NCBI GenBank assembly: GCA_023055355.1
Contig: JALJCS010000004.1
Span: forward strand, 23,567,244-23,631,243
DNA from: Agelaius tricolor
Taxonomy: Eukaryota > Chordata > Aves > Passeriformes > Icteridae
Direction of reading: 5' to 3'
DNA: 64,000 bases
Shown here: positions 52,893 through 64,000 of the stretch, one piece after another
Numbering within the stretch: the stretch's first letter is position 1
How the letters are laid out: every line of letters starts with the position of its first letter
The notes under the pieces: generated by a model
Told to the model about the DNA's origin: nothing
Seen by the model: only the letters and a program-made list of their open reading frames with translations
Databases searched by the model: none
Position numbers and translations under genes: made by a program

Positions 52893-55800
52893 AAAAAAGC
52901 ACATGATGGGCATCACAGTTTCAATGCAGGACACAGAGATTCATCCCCCTCTCTACAAAATAGCAGCCACAGCCATAAAAAGCCCTCAGCTGTGAAGCTG
53001 AGCTATCTGCTCTTTGGCCAGTTTATCCCCAGTTGTCACAGATAAGGAAATAATTAAGAAAACAGAAGAAAAAATGCATGTATCAGCAAAAGAATAATCA
53101 GGTCATTTGCTCCACAGCTCTTGCTAAAAGTGCAGGGCTACAGTCTTCTGGGGAGCAGTTTTTTCCTACAGGAGCATCCCACAGCCTGCTGCTAAGGCCT
53201 GAGCCGTGAAGAGACTGATCCAAATCATGTGGCTGGAGCCTGTCTGTTTCTCACCCCTTGACTGATGACAGATTCCCCCATCTTTATACAGCACTATGAT
53301 GGAATATACCTACATTTTTGGCCTTTAAAGCAGCACATCTCCAAGAGCACTGAACTTGAGAGCACCTGGCTGAACAATCAGCAGCAGGAATGGCATTTCC
53401 TTACACTGGTACCCAAGCCATGACTTCTCACCCACTCCACTCATTCCTTCTCTTTTGCACTTCATCGGTCTCCATGTTCCCACACTGCAGCCACCTAGCC
53501 TTGTATCTCCTGCACAATTTTGATTTATCTCCCTGCAAAGGGAAGACTCTCTGGGGACCTAAGCCACCAATGTGACTTCTGAAAAATTCATAGTATGCCC
53601 AAGTTTAGGGAAGGAGCTTCAGCATTTCGTTGTAAGGACTTTTAAAACTCCTGCACCATAATATGAGAAGCTGCCATACCATGTCAGTTAAGTAACACTG
53701 GTCATCTCCTCTTCTTCCTTCCTGGCAACAGATCTACTTTCTGGAATTCAAAAACAGCTTAAGAATTCCTCTCATCTTTGCTACTATTTCCAGCTCAGTT
53801 TCTGAGTCTCTTATCTTCTCTTGCTCAAAATGTTGTCTCAAGTGTGAATTGTAACAACCTCTGTCTTAAATACCTGTTATCAAATAATGTTTTTTATAAT
53901 AGGATAATAAAACACTGCACCATATTTTGTCATAGGTAGCACAGCTGTAATTTATAGTGTGTTTTATGCTTATTGTCCCTCAACAAATAGAAATTGCTTT
54001 TCCTTCTCCTTTACCCTAGCATGGGACATAGTGTGTGTCCAGCCAAGTTCAGATTGTGTTGCTCTCCCTTCATTAATCCTCATGTATTCCACTCAATAGA
54101 ACCAAAAGTGGCAGCAGCAGTGTTGAGAGCAGCTGCAAGGTTTCTGGGATCCTTGTTATGGCTGTGATGAACTGCAAAGTATCCTGCAACAAACTGTAAT
54201 CAGTAGCACGTCACCTTCAGCCAGCTAACCTGCCTGACTGAAGGTGTGAATGGGGAAAGAGATTCAAGAAATGCCATGACTCAGAATATGCCTGGAGTAG
54301 GACATACTAAGGCCCACTGCTAGTGAGGTCTCCGTCTTCTCCACTAGAACTTCACATCTTGTTGCTAAAACTTACAATCTGGTATCAGTTCTCTTTAATA
54401 GCAATGTAAAACAGTTGTAATCGAAATCATTTAAATGAGCATAAGTAATGGAATGAGAGACATAAAATTCTCTTTTATCCTACATTTTCACAGTAATTAA
54501 TTTTTTTTCAGAGAATAATCACCGCTTTCTAGAACTGAGCTTTTAATAGTATTGCAGTAATTTAATATAGGGACTGGAATTTTTGAGACTTCATTTTAGA
54601 CAACATAATACCCCTTTCAGATTTAAAAGAAAATTTGTAAGGTAAGCATCACTCTAAGAATAAACTCCAAGCAATGTTTTAGCTCCCTTAAATCACAGGT
54701 TTTTGAGATGGGTTGCTAGATTAATATATTCTGTAAAACAGTCTAAAGATAATCCAAACGTAGTCAGATATGTAACAACCAATTCATTGCCATTTGAATA
54801 CTTAAATGAAATAAATTGCTCTTTCACAGTTCCATGCTGCAGTACCAGGAGCTCATGGTTTCTCAGGGATGTACAGCAAATTGTCCACCAATTGCCCGTG
54901 GTGATTGGAATCTTTTCCATTTGTGAGCCACACTGGTTAACTGAGGCAAGAGATTCAGGCCTTGCAAGTCACTTCAGAGCTGTGGCCATCTCTGGTGATG
55001 CCTTGATTCAAGTAAAGCACTGCTTATCTGGCTCTTCACTCTTGTGCAACTTATGAACTCTCTTCTGTATTCCTGGACCTCTGCTCTACACAGAGCTGAA
55101 TTGGGCTAAGCTATTAATTGTCCACAAAAGAAGATTTCTTCTCAACCTGAACTACAATTTGCTCCAAAATGTGTAAGTTTGAAACGTGCATTAAGCCTTG
55201 AAATGTGCATTTTCTGACCTTTTTTGACCTTGCCTGGAATTGAATTTTCCAAATTCACTCATACGTAAGCACTGATCATTTGCTTTATACTGAGTAGGGC
55301 TCCATCCCAATGTCTTTTACATAGACAGGCACAAAGAAGCACTTGAGCAGAGAGCAAGGAGAAGCGTGATACTGTAAATCAGTGACCCCCTTCTGCTCTT
55401 GTGGATCTTAACCATGAGTATCTCCTGAAACAGAGAACTTCCCAGCCTTTCACACATTTCTTTCACAATTTTCTAAATTGTTAGCCTGTTTCTTTGGTTT
55501 AACCTGACTGAGATCAGACTGATATACAAGGTTATTCTTTGTGTGTAAAAGACATTACAAGGAGCCTTTCACATTCTCTGGTGGTTAACACAGAGGATAA
55601 TGGGTATCAACACTCCAGACTGGTTATGCTGTCTTCTAGCATCTTCCTCTGTGAATACCGTTTTATTATTCTACAGACATATACTTTGTGTCTACTTCTG
55701 CCTCAGTCTTATTCCAGAACTAAACTGCTTTAAAAGATGCTTTTTTGCAAAATATCCTTCCTTTCAGAGACATGGTGAGAGACACACAAAATGTGTGCTG

Positions 55801-56258
55801 CTTCTTATCTCATCCACAGACATCTGATCCTTTAAGTAAATTCCTCAATGCTTTTCATTCTGCGTTGACTATTCTTAATATAATACGCTCTGTATTTCCT
55901 ACAGTCAGGAATGAGAATCTTAAGTGAATTGTCTAAACAAAGTTTTTAGGAAAGTGAGAACTGGAAGCAAATCTACGGAGCACAAGAGTTTTCCACTGCT
56001 GTTTGTTTTCTTTCAGTAAGGATTTAGCAATGCTCAGCAACATTTTAGCTCAATATTTAAAAGCATTATTTCAGTATTGCAGAGCAATACTGAATTGGCA
56101 ATTCTATGCTGTGAACTTCCCCTATTATTCATTTTTCCCATTCCGAACAGCGATTGTCACACAAACATCTATCATTTTGCCAGGTGTCACACTGATTGTG
56201 GTATGAAGCTTGAACTAAGATTTACACTAGCATTTCTCCAAAGTAAAGTGTTTGCTTC
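52893..56258. other. Intergenic, nothing recognised
   Basis: Unique DNA. A 9-bp-stem hairpin (CACCTTCAG / CTGAAGGTG) is at 54212-54246. A 117-codon plus frame at 54703-55056 has no known domain. Confidence 0.5.
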
Positions 56259-56625
56259 ATCACAGAGTGGTTTGTGTTGTAAGGCGCCTTCAAAGATAAT
56301 CTATTCCAACTCTCCTGCTGTGGGTAGGGACTCCTTCCACTAGAACAGGCTGTTCAGAGCTCCATCCAAACCTGAACACTTGAACACTTCTTCCAGGGAT
56401 GGGACATCCACAGCTTCTCTGGGCAGCCTGTTCTAGTGCCTCACCACCCTCACTATAAAAAAATTCCTCTTTATGTTCTATCTAACCCTAGCATTTTCAG
56501 TTTAAAGTTTAAAACAGTTATCCCCTGGTCCTCTAAGTCCAGATCATTATAAAAAGTCTTGCTCTGTATTCATAAGCTCCCTTTATGTACTGGAAGATAC
56601 CACAGTAAGATCTCCCCAGATCTCT
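56259..56625 (-). mobile_element. CR1 3' fragment, minus strand
   Basis: The 3' end at 56259 reads, in forward, CACAGAGTGGTTTGTGTTGT, then a diverged form of the CR1 tail. It then runs through CTTCCAGGGATGGGACATCC and CTCTGGGCAGCCTGTTCTAG and into the CR1 3' untranslated part. 5'-truncated at about 56625. Older and more diverged than the CR1 at 32.5 kb. Confidence 0.9.
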
Positions 56626-56835
56626 TCAGCGTCAATGGAATAACTGTGGAACTATTTCCATATTGGATAAATAAGTCACATTTAAGGGTATATATAAAAT
56701 CATGGGAATCAGCACAATCAGAACACAAACTAAAACATCATAAAACAAGGGTATCTAATATTCATCTCTAGATGGTATATTTTAAAATATAAAGGATCTG
56801 TGGTTGATTTTTTGAATGCATTTCCTTGCATGTGT

Positions 56836-57120
56836 ATCACTGAATGGATACGACTGGAAGATATTAGGGTAGGTCATCTGTTTCAACCTTCCTGCTCAAA
56901 CAGGGTCATTCTAGAGTACAAGGCACAGACTTGTGTCCAGGTAATTCTTGAACTTTCCCAGTGGAGGAGACCCCACAACCTCTGTGTGCAATCTGTTCTA
57001 GGGCTCAGTCAAGTTCTTCTTTATAGTCAAAGGAAAGGAAAGGTCCTGTGCATCCATTTGTGCTTGTTGCCTCTTGTCCTATTGCTCAGCACCACCAATC
57101 AGAGCCTAAATCCACCCTCT
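56836..57120 (-). mobile_element. CR1 fragment, minus strand, 3' half
   Basis: A second CR1 type. The 3' end at about 56836 is followed by CTGCTCAAACAGGGTCATTC, GTGGAGGAGACCCCACAACC and GCCTCTTGTCCTATTGCTCA, and stops at CCCTCT (57115-57120), where an LTR inserted. The element resumes at 57537. Confidence 0.9.
57115..57120 (+). repeat. Target-site duplication, left copy
   Basis: CCCTCT, identical to 57531-57536, directly beside the LTR tip. Confidence 0.92.
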
Positions 57121-57530
57121 TGTGGAGAGCTTTGTGGATAATTGGCTAGCTGAGAAAGGTCACTTTGATATGATACCGTTGGATAAGTTTCAAGGAGACA
57201 AGCTGGGGATTAAGTAGTCAGTGTCCAATCACTGACAAGAGTCATGGTGACCTTGCTGCAACATGAAGATGGGGGAGAGAATCTTTTGCCAGAAAAATGA
57301 AGATAGCCTTGGTAGAATAGCCACAGGAATGTAAATGTAGAAACAAAATAATCATTAGAGCATAGAAGTAGGTGTGGTTGATTTATGTGTGTTTAACCAA
57401 TAATGAGCTCAGCTTTGTAATATGTATAAGCTTCATTAACACCAATATAAATATGTGTGAGCTATCAATAAACTTTGGGACTTGCATGATCACTCATATT
57501 GAGTGCCGCTCTTCCTCTGCCGACCCGACA
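57121..57530 (+). mobile_element. 410-bp solo LTR inside a CR1
   Basis: Starts TGTGGAGAGCTTTG and ends GACCCGACA, the TG...CA tips of retroviral integration, between perfect 6-bp duplications CCCTCT. A TATA-like ATATAAAT is at 57445-57452 and AATAAA at 57467-57472, so the element reads plus. The space between TATA-like box and signal is only about 20 bases. U5 (about 58 bases) ends in GC-rich sequence. No internal retroviral genes are present, so this is a solo LTR left by recombination between two LTRs. A 6-bp duplication is typical of beta/class II-type (ERVK-like) integrations, but the family is not proven. The intact duplication shows no rearrangement since insertion. The host CR1 must be older. 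Confidence 0.93.
57467..57472 (+). terminator. LTR polyadenylation signal AATAAA
   Basis: Lies 58 bases before the LTR end and sets the R/U5 side and orientation. Confidence 0.75.
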
Positions 57531-57536
57531 CCCTCT
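57531..57536 (+). repeat. Target-site duplication, right copy
   Basis: CCCTCT, identical to 57115-57120. Confidence 0.92.
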
Positions 57537-57862
57537 TGACATTCTCCCTTCGGATACTGATTGACATTGATCAGGTCCCCACTCAGTCATCTCCCCTCTG
57601 GGCTGAACAGGCCCAGCTGCCTCAGCCTTTCCTCATAAGAGACATGCTCCAGTCCCCTTGTCACCTTTGCTGCCATCCACTGAACTTGCTTCAGAAGCCC
57701 CATGTCTTTGTTGTGCTGAGAGGCTCAGAAGTGGACACAGCACTCCAAATGTGTCTAACCAGGGCTGAGCAGAAGAGCAGGATGATCTCCCTTGACCTGC
57801 TGGCACTGTTCTTCCTTGTACACACCAGGCCACCATTGGCCTTCTTGGCCACTAGGGCAAAA
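57537..57862 (-). mobile_element. CR1 fragment, minus strand, 5' half
   Basis: Continues the CR1 broken at 57120: TGACATTCTCCCTTCGGATA, CTCAGCCTTTCCTCATAAGA, AAGTGGACACAGCACTCCAA and CATTGGCCTTCTTGGCCACT. It ends near 57862, the original 5' truncation point. Together the two halves make about 610 bp of CR1, including the C-terminal end of ORF2. A 188-codon forward frame across 57503-58069 is an antisense artefact. Confidence 0.92.
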
Positions 57863-60800
57863 TTTGGGGTTTTTTTCCATTCAAGAGCAGTTCAGAGCAT
57901 CTACCAACCAGCACTGAGATGTCAAACCAATCAAAAATTGGCAGAGAGCCACCATCAGAATTCCAGATGTGGTTGTCTTCTCTGTGTCAAATGTAGGAGG
58001 GACAGAAATAATATTCTGGCTTTACACATACAAATGTGTGAACTTTGCACGAAAAAGCTAAAGGTTTGATGTTAATACAGTGGATTATTTTTCAGTTACT
58101 GAAATGTACACTCTATTGCCACTGAATGATTCTGACTAGGGCTGTCAAACAAGCAATTTGATTTCAAAGTAATGCTGTAATTAAAACTACTGCTGGTGGG
58201 CATCTGGAACACAATGGGACTGCTTCTCTTATCATAACAGAGATGTAAAGAATTGAATAGAGAATTTTGTTCATCTGCAGCTATTGCTACAATACAGATC
58301 AAGTAAATAATACATTGGGGATACATTGTGTGTGTGCTTGTACAGGGGAAGTGAGAGTGTAGTTCAATCCTGTCATTTAACTGACATAAGAAGTGTGTTC
58401 TGCCTTGCTTCCCCATCTAGCCAGGTTTTTGCTACAGCCCCTATGGTTATAGAGCCACAAAATAAGCAGTATTCCTCCCAGGTGAAGAGGGTAGGGAAGC
58501 AAGGCAGAGGGCCACCTCTTCAAAGTGGTACACCAATAGGTGACAAAATAGTAACTTAAAGTTGTACTATATTCTTATTGTTTTTCTTCTGTTTCTATTC
58601 CTCTCCTTCAAATTTACACAAACTAACTCTAAACCTTGCAATATATCCTCTTATTCACCAGCTGTCACCCAGATATACCCTGCTCATACCCCACCACTAA
58701 CGTCCGATGCTTCCTTCAGAAGTCACAGAGCACATAGCTCTGGTGCCAGCGTCACCCTTTCTCTTGCCACACCTGAGGACCCTTCACAGCACCATAGCAA
58801 TGTCCTGTCTCACACCAAACTACTTCATATCACCAGATAGGTTTAGGAAACTGAAGACAAGCTTCCATGATGTACCAAACAGGAAGAGGTACCATTTATG
58901 TGGCTTAGTGAAATACCTCCACAGACAAAATATTCTATTTCAGTACTGGGAGACTAGAGCTGACAGTACAACTCATATTACTGTCACATGTACTGTGACA
59001 TCAGGCAAAGCACAATCACAACTGAGTCAAATATTAACTTGTCTAACACTAAGGCCAAAGGGTGTGTCTTCACAATAAAAATGTGCCCAAAAGCAGCATG
59101 ATTGGAGCTGTCCTGGAAAGAAAGAAAGGCCATAAGCCAGTGTGACCCTATACTGGCAGGGCACTAGCAGGTCAGAGGTTTTCCAGCTTTTATAATTCTT
59201 TAGGTCTGGTTTGCCAAGCTTCAAAACTTAGCACCAGAGTGTGAAACTTCCATATAGTTGTTTCAATTCCAAAGACTACTGTTTACTCCATGGAAGAATA
59301 TTTACTAAGTTTTACAGTAGAGAGTTTGTTACTACCATCCCTAATTCTAGCAATACGTCTCTCAAATCTCTTCAGATTACATCATGGAACTACAATATAG
59401 AATCATATCCAGATTGGTTTGTTACATTAAAAATTCTAAGCAGTTTAATGGCAATTTCTCTTGTAATAGGTTAGCAAATTTCCACTTTCTCATGTGATTT
59501 CTTTACATCTCTTTTGTAATTGATCCATTTACCAAAATATAAAATTTTTTCTTTTTATGCATAGTGTAAAGGTAGGAGATATAATTCAAATTTCCTCAGA
59601 TTTCAGAAAATGTACAGCTTTTGGTTTCCTTACATCAAATACACATTTATTCTTCAGCTACTTACAGAAAAATAAATCTATCCTTGCACCTCTTTGATCA
59701 CTCTCCTCCAACCATTCAGTAATCCATCAGTAATTATAACTTCTTACTTTCTTTAGCCTAAAAGGGTGTTATTTATCACAGATTGTCATGAATCCTGGTT
59801 TTAAATTATCAAGAGTCCAATTGCTGACTGGAATGGGGAATCTTCTTTCTAATTAAATGGACTGATTTAATGTAAAAACTTACAACACTTCACTTTTTAA
59901 TTAGGTATATCATTATTAAGTACAAAAAGGATCATCCTCATTTTATTTTCTACCCAGACAATGAAATACAGTGAAAATTAAACATATACCAATATAGTGC
60001 CAGACCTAGTAACGCTTTCAGCATACCTCTGCAACTACTAATATATCAGTATATGTCTTTTATTCCTGCTACATTCCAAACACTTACTTGAATGTTAGGA
60101 ATAGGCTTAAGCTTTTTATATCCAAACATGCCTGGGTGTATTGAAAAATATTAAGTTATGAGTTGAAAAGAAAAAAATGGGATTAATTTAAACAGAAACA
60201 GGAGAACAGGAAAATATAGAGCATCAGCTTACAGAAGAGCAGGACTCCTCCACACTGCTGCCTGTATGAATCATTTCTCTCCACTAGAATTACTAGTTAA
60301 ACAGGGATGTGGCAATCCAGACTTCCAGTTCTTATTTAAGTCTTGCTTGGCTTACAGATGTTAACTACCATAGGAAGTTCTTATTGTAGACAGCTGACAG
60401 GAATCTCTGGGATATGATACCTTCCTGAAGGACAGTTGACACCTGGCCTAAAGCATCCCTCACTGAAAACTGCAGATATAGGAGAATCAGGATTTAGCTG
60501 TCCACAAGGGGGGCTCAAAACCCCAAATACAGGCAAACAGCTTGGAAGGCTAGAATTGCTGCATGGATAGGTCTGAAACAAACCTCAAGTAAATAATTTA
60601 TTCAGATACATGCTTCTGCATTCCCTGTATGCCCCTCACTTGGTATTCAGTCTACCATTGTCTGCTTAATGCAGTCTTCACTCTGTATTTAATTTCTACA
60701 AGATTTTTGCGTTACTGAGTTAAAAAATTTTACAAGATGCTAAGCACAATTCAGAAGCAGCAAGAAGTTCCTTGTCAAACTCATGAATCAGCTGCACAAA

Positions 60801-62699
60801 TCAGCACAAACTTTTCTTGTAAACACACACAAAAGCATACTTGCTAAGAGGAATGCAAGGCTACTATAAAATGCAAAGGTTGGCTGTTTTTTAGAAAGAG
60901 ATAAGCCAGAGTTACAGTTGCAAGCAAGTACACAAAACTCAGAAAAAGAAATTTATGAAGTTAAAAAGCTTAATATGGAATCCAAATTAGATATTTGTAA
61001 TTGGCAGGGCAAATAGGGTTCTTCAAGCATTCATAATAATACTTTTGTTTCCATGGCTCCTATAGGAAAGACTCTTCTTGCACAGAAATAAAACATACAG
61101 GAGGGAAGCTTGCTTTTTAGGGAAAAGGAGTATACCAGAATCTAAAATTCTAACACACATTAGTCTTGATTTTCATCCTGAAAATGACAAAAATCAAAAA
61201 GTTTCAAACACAATGGTACTTCACATCATGACATGATTAGATTTTATTTTTTTCACATAATTTATTTAAGTAACACTAAGTTGACAGAAATCTCCAAATA
61301 GTCTTAAAATGACGACTTTTCAGATAGGAATGTAGCTCAATCCTAGCACATTCCATTGACTTGCTCTGAGATTCCATGAACAAAGGGATAGTACATCATT
61401 ATCATTAATAAATTGTTACCACTGTATTGACATTACACAAAAATTAAAAAAAAAAAAAGAAATCCCCATTGTGTGCCAAAGAGTTTAGTCTGAAACCAGA
61501 TGTAGCAATACTAAACACTCTGACAATAGCAGATATCTTCTACACAGGTTAAAGTAGGAGATTCAAGTCAATATATGGACATTGGCAGTAAAGTCACAAG
61601 CTGAGATAAAAGAGTAATTCCAGGGTTCTACAACAGGAGATCCTCTGAAAATTTTTGCATAACCACCGTGACCTCTCTAGCCCAGAGTATCAAAGTGTGC
61701 AATAAGCTAGAAGGACCAAGTGAGAAAGTGGGACCAAAATTACACTGCAGTGTCAGGAAAAGGCAGAGAAGACTATTATTTACTCCAGCTGGACAAAGTT
61801 CCACATCTAAAAGGCTAAACAAGTGAAAGAATGAAAAGGTAGAACAAACACTGGACAAATAGAGAGGGAAAACACTTAAGAAGTCTGCTGCACTTTGGGC
61901 TCAAAGTCAGTGCAGAGAAAGTCACAGGCTCATTGAGTGGAATACAGCAATCCAGTCTGGCACTAGGTTAACAAATGAAAAGAAACTTTTTTGCAGCAGC
62001 AAATATGCATGCCCAAAAATAAGAATGTAACAATAACAACCTAGGAGTTTAATATACAAGATGTATAGAGAAATAAAAAACATCTTAGAAATTTATTTAA
62101 TCAGACTCATGAATCTTAGGTTTAAACTAATAAATGTTAGTAGGAAAAAAGGCCCAGTCCTGCAGACTTTAATCACAATTAATTGCAATGGTTATGAAAG
62201 TACTTCTAGCATTGGAGCAGTAGTCAAAAGGCCAGATTCTCAAGTTAGGCATGCTGGTGTTAACTCCTAAATACTACTGGTGTTACACTGTTGGAATATA
62301 CCCGATAAATCAACTAGATGTCCCTAGAGACCGTGTCAGTTTACCTTCATTATGCAGTCAGAGAGTATTTGTAAAGCATTATGGAGAGCTTATGACAAAT
62401 TTTGCTTCCTAAATTTTACTAAAAAGGAGACATTGCTGAAGTCACTTGTAACTAGAATTGAGAAAGACTCAGATCCATACCATCTTAAAATGTTATTCAT
62501 GTTTTAACTACAGATTTTCAAATTTTACAATCAATCATGATCAGTCTGGGGATCCTCAGCAAAGCCAAAGTTGCCACATCACTGCAAGACTGGGCCTCTG
62601 TTCCATTCAGTTAATTAATATTGCTACAGGAACTAAAAGAAAATAAAACTTGTGCGCTGCAGCTGTGCAGTACCACAGTCATGTTAAAACCCTTTAGCT
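57863..62699. other. 3' flank of PSAT1, nothing recognised
   Basis: Unique AT-rich DNA. No CR1, LTR or exon recognised. A-runs are present near 61444. It may include a longer PSAT1 3' untranslated region just left of 62742, if polyadenylation signals further out are used. Confidence 0.5.
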
Positions 62700-62705
62700 T
62701 TTATT
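62700..62705 (-). terminator. Candidate PSAT1 polyadenylation signal
   Basis: Forward TTTATT is AATAAA on the minus strand, 36 bases past the PSAT1 stop codon. Downstream, in transcript sense, lies GTTTTAACATGACTGTGGTA, a modest GU-rich stretch. A 3' untranslated region this short would be unusual, so more distal sites may also be used. Confidence 0.4.
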
Positions 62706-62741
62706 TCATAGATGTGCAGCATGGCTCTAAGCCACGGGCCT

Positions 62742-62847
62742 TTATGACTGATGCATCTGCATGAAGCTTCTCATGAATGTTGCAAGCTTCTGAACATCTT
62801 CCACAGTCACCGCATTATATAAAGAGGCACGGATTCCTCCCACAGAC
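62742..62847 (-). CDS. PSAT1: PSAT1, last coding exon
   Basis: C-terminal exon of phosphoserine aminotransferase, the PLP-dependent enzyme that turns 3-phosphohydroxypyruvate and glutamate into phosphoserine and 2-oxoglutarate in the cytosolic serine pathway. The exon follows an acceptor ending AATTCAG and opens with the last base of an Arg codon. It reads [20 protein letters not shown], then the [14 protein letters not shown] tail, and stops at TAA (62742-62744). With the previous exon it forms [13 protein letters not shown], a hallmark of the family. By analogy with bacterial SerC, the His-Arg pair contacts the substrate phosphate and the second Arg the carboxylate. All are present. The human tail differs only by mild substitutions, as I remember it. 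The frame is intact. Confidence 0.97.
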
Positions 62848-63458
62848 CTGAATTGCAAGTAGGAGAGAAAAAAAAAAAAGAACCAGAAAAGTTTTGTATA
62901 TTCTAAAAAAAGACATTAGTAGCAGTCACAGACATTTAAATCTATTCCTACTCTAAAATTATAAAATTCACATTTATGTGCAGGGGAAGCAATATTTAAT
63001 TCTTCAAGGCAGGCTTGCAGTCCAGAGAAGCTTAGTATTTATTAGTTATTTACAGCTCCAAAGCTGTTGCCCAATGACATCAAAAAACTAATCCCACAAA
63101 CAATACTGAACATTGGAAAGAACTCTTGATACCAGGCAGACAAGCCATCTGAGAGATTTTATACACTGATACAATCTGACCTCAAAAGATATCTTTGGCA
63201 TCTGCACAGATTTGCAGAAGAGAGCAGAATTAAAGATAAAGCTCTCTGAAGCCCCCCACTTCACCTACACAGTAGCTGAGCCACCAGCAGTCTCTGATTA
63301 CAATCTCTAGACTGCTATTGTCAAGTGTTGCCAAACCAGTATGAGGAACAGCTTACGTGTGAGAAAGGCCGGTAAGTCAATGCACAATGCCTGATGCTGT
63401 ACCACTGTAGTAACAGATTACTCTGCACAGCACAGAGACTCACTTGACTAATACTTAC
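62848..63458 (-). other. PSAT1: PSAT1 last intron
   Basis: A 611-bp intron with donor GTAAGT (63453-63458) and acceptor CAG (62848-62850). It splits an Arg codon after its second base (CG|G). It contains an A-rich run near 62868. No other feature seen. Confidence 0.93.
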
Positions 63459-63596
63459 CGATGTCCTTTCAGAGATATCATGTTAAGTTCCACAGCCTTC
63501 TCAAGGAATTTCTTCTCCAGGGCTTCATCACCCTTGACACTGCCAATGCGGAAAGGTACATTCATTCTGCTTCGGCTCTTTCTCTCCACTGGACAT
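63459..63596 (-). CDS. PSAT1: PSAT1, penultimate coding exon
   Basis: A 138-bp exon between acceptor TTTCTAG (63597-63603) and donor GTAAGT. After one base completing the previous codon it reads [20 protein letters not shown], then [20 protein letters not shown] and SLKGHR. This is the small-domain segment of phosphoserine aminotransferase that precedes the substrate-binding HRSVGG motif. Human PSAT1 has a closely similar segment (PFRIG...GDxALEKxFLxKAxELNM), as I remember it. There are no frameshifts or stops, and the phase matches the last exon. Upstream exons, including the one with the PLP-binding lysine, lie beyond the right edge, so promoter and regulation cannot be read from this window. 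Confidence 0.97.
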
Positions 63597-64000
63597 CTAG
63601 AAAGGTTGCAGAATGTAATGCTTAACCCACTTTGTGCTAAATTTGTATTTCAGCTATATGCAGTTTGAGAAATGAATAATCACACCTGTTTAAAACCAAA
63701 ATCAATCCTTCACAATCAAAACTGGTATTACTTTCTATGAAAGAGAGCAACATTCCTTTTTTAACCAAGTATAAAAAAAAAGTTACTTAGGCTAGGTAAG
63801 GTAATTACAGGGAATTTTGACTAAGTCTAAAGCAGTTTCTTCTCTTCCTCTTCGAAGATTGACTTCTCAACTAGCCAAAAGTGCTACCAGAATTACACTC
63901 AGCTAAACAGAACTAAAGGAAACATAAGAACACAGCATAAGTAAATTTTCATAGACATTAGAAACTTCTGTTAGTGATTTCAGCCCACCTTCTAAATTAA
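63597..64000 (-). other. PSAT1: PSAT1 intron, continues past the window
   Basis: Sequence upstream of the penultimate exon in gene sense. It is AT-rich, and I see no further exon before the window ends. Confidence 0.85.

Overview
This window looks like bird nuclear DNA, probably a songbird. The support is several CR1 LINEs of avian type, avian-type endogenous retrovirus (ERV) solo LTRs, an AT-rich background, and two exons of a vertebrate gene with ordinary GT-AG splice sites. The only protein-coding host gene I can support is PSAT1 (phosphoserine aminotransferase 1) on the minus strand at the far right. Its last two coding exons lie at 62742-62847 and 63459-63596, and the rest of the gene runs off the right edge. 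From general knowledge, PSAT1 is Z-linked in birds and faces a long gene-poor interval towards TLE4. The remaining ~62.7 kb fits the 3' flank of PSAT1 inside that interval, but this placement is inference.

Layout, left to right: a near-full-length but broken CR1 on the minus strand (about 1.09-5.1 kb, with ORF1 and ORF2 remains); an LTR (about 6.27-7.02 kb); a short CR1 3' end (7.72-7.87 kb); a diverged direct-repeat pair (9.76 and 11.28 kb); unique AT-rich DNA with two 22-bp perfect palindromes (16.32 and 22.71 kb) set in homeodomain-motif-rich sequence; a MIR-like relic (26.16 kb); an isolated ~1 kb CpG-rich block ending in low-complexity T/GTTT DNA and AATAAA, probably an LTR (27.26-28.25 kb); unique DNA; a minus-strand LTR followed by a 5'-truncated plus-strand CR1 (32.0-33.47 kb); a GGAT microsatellite; an enhancer-like stretch (34.3-35.6 kb); a minus-strand solo LTR (36.06-36.76 kb); unique DNA with another CR1 end (43.85-44.0 kb) and more enhancer-like patches (46.0 and 48.0 kb); a 44-bp inverted repeat with arms 1.2 kb apart (51.63 and 52.85 kb); two CR1 fragments, one split by a 410-bp solo LTR with a perfect 6-bp target duplication (56.26-57.87 kb); and finally unique DNA and the end of PSAT1.

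Nothing here forms a multi-gene system. The transposon genes are dead and PSAT1 acts alone in serine synthesis. The observations most worth a second look are the long inverted repeat, the two perfect AT-rich palindromes, the isolated CpG-rich block, and the putative regulatory elements downstream of PSAT1. No alignment, folding or database search was run. Calls on conservation and repeat family are pattern recognition and memory.
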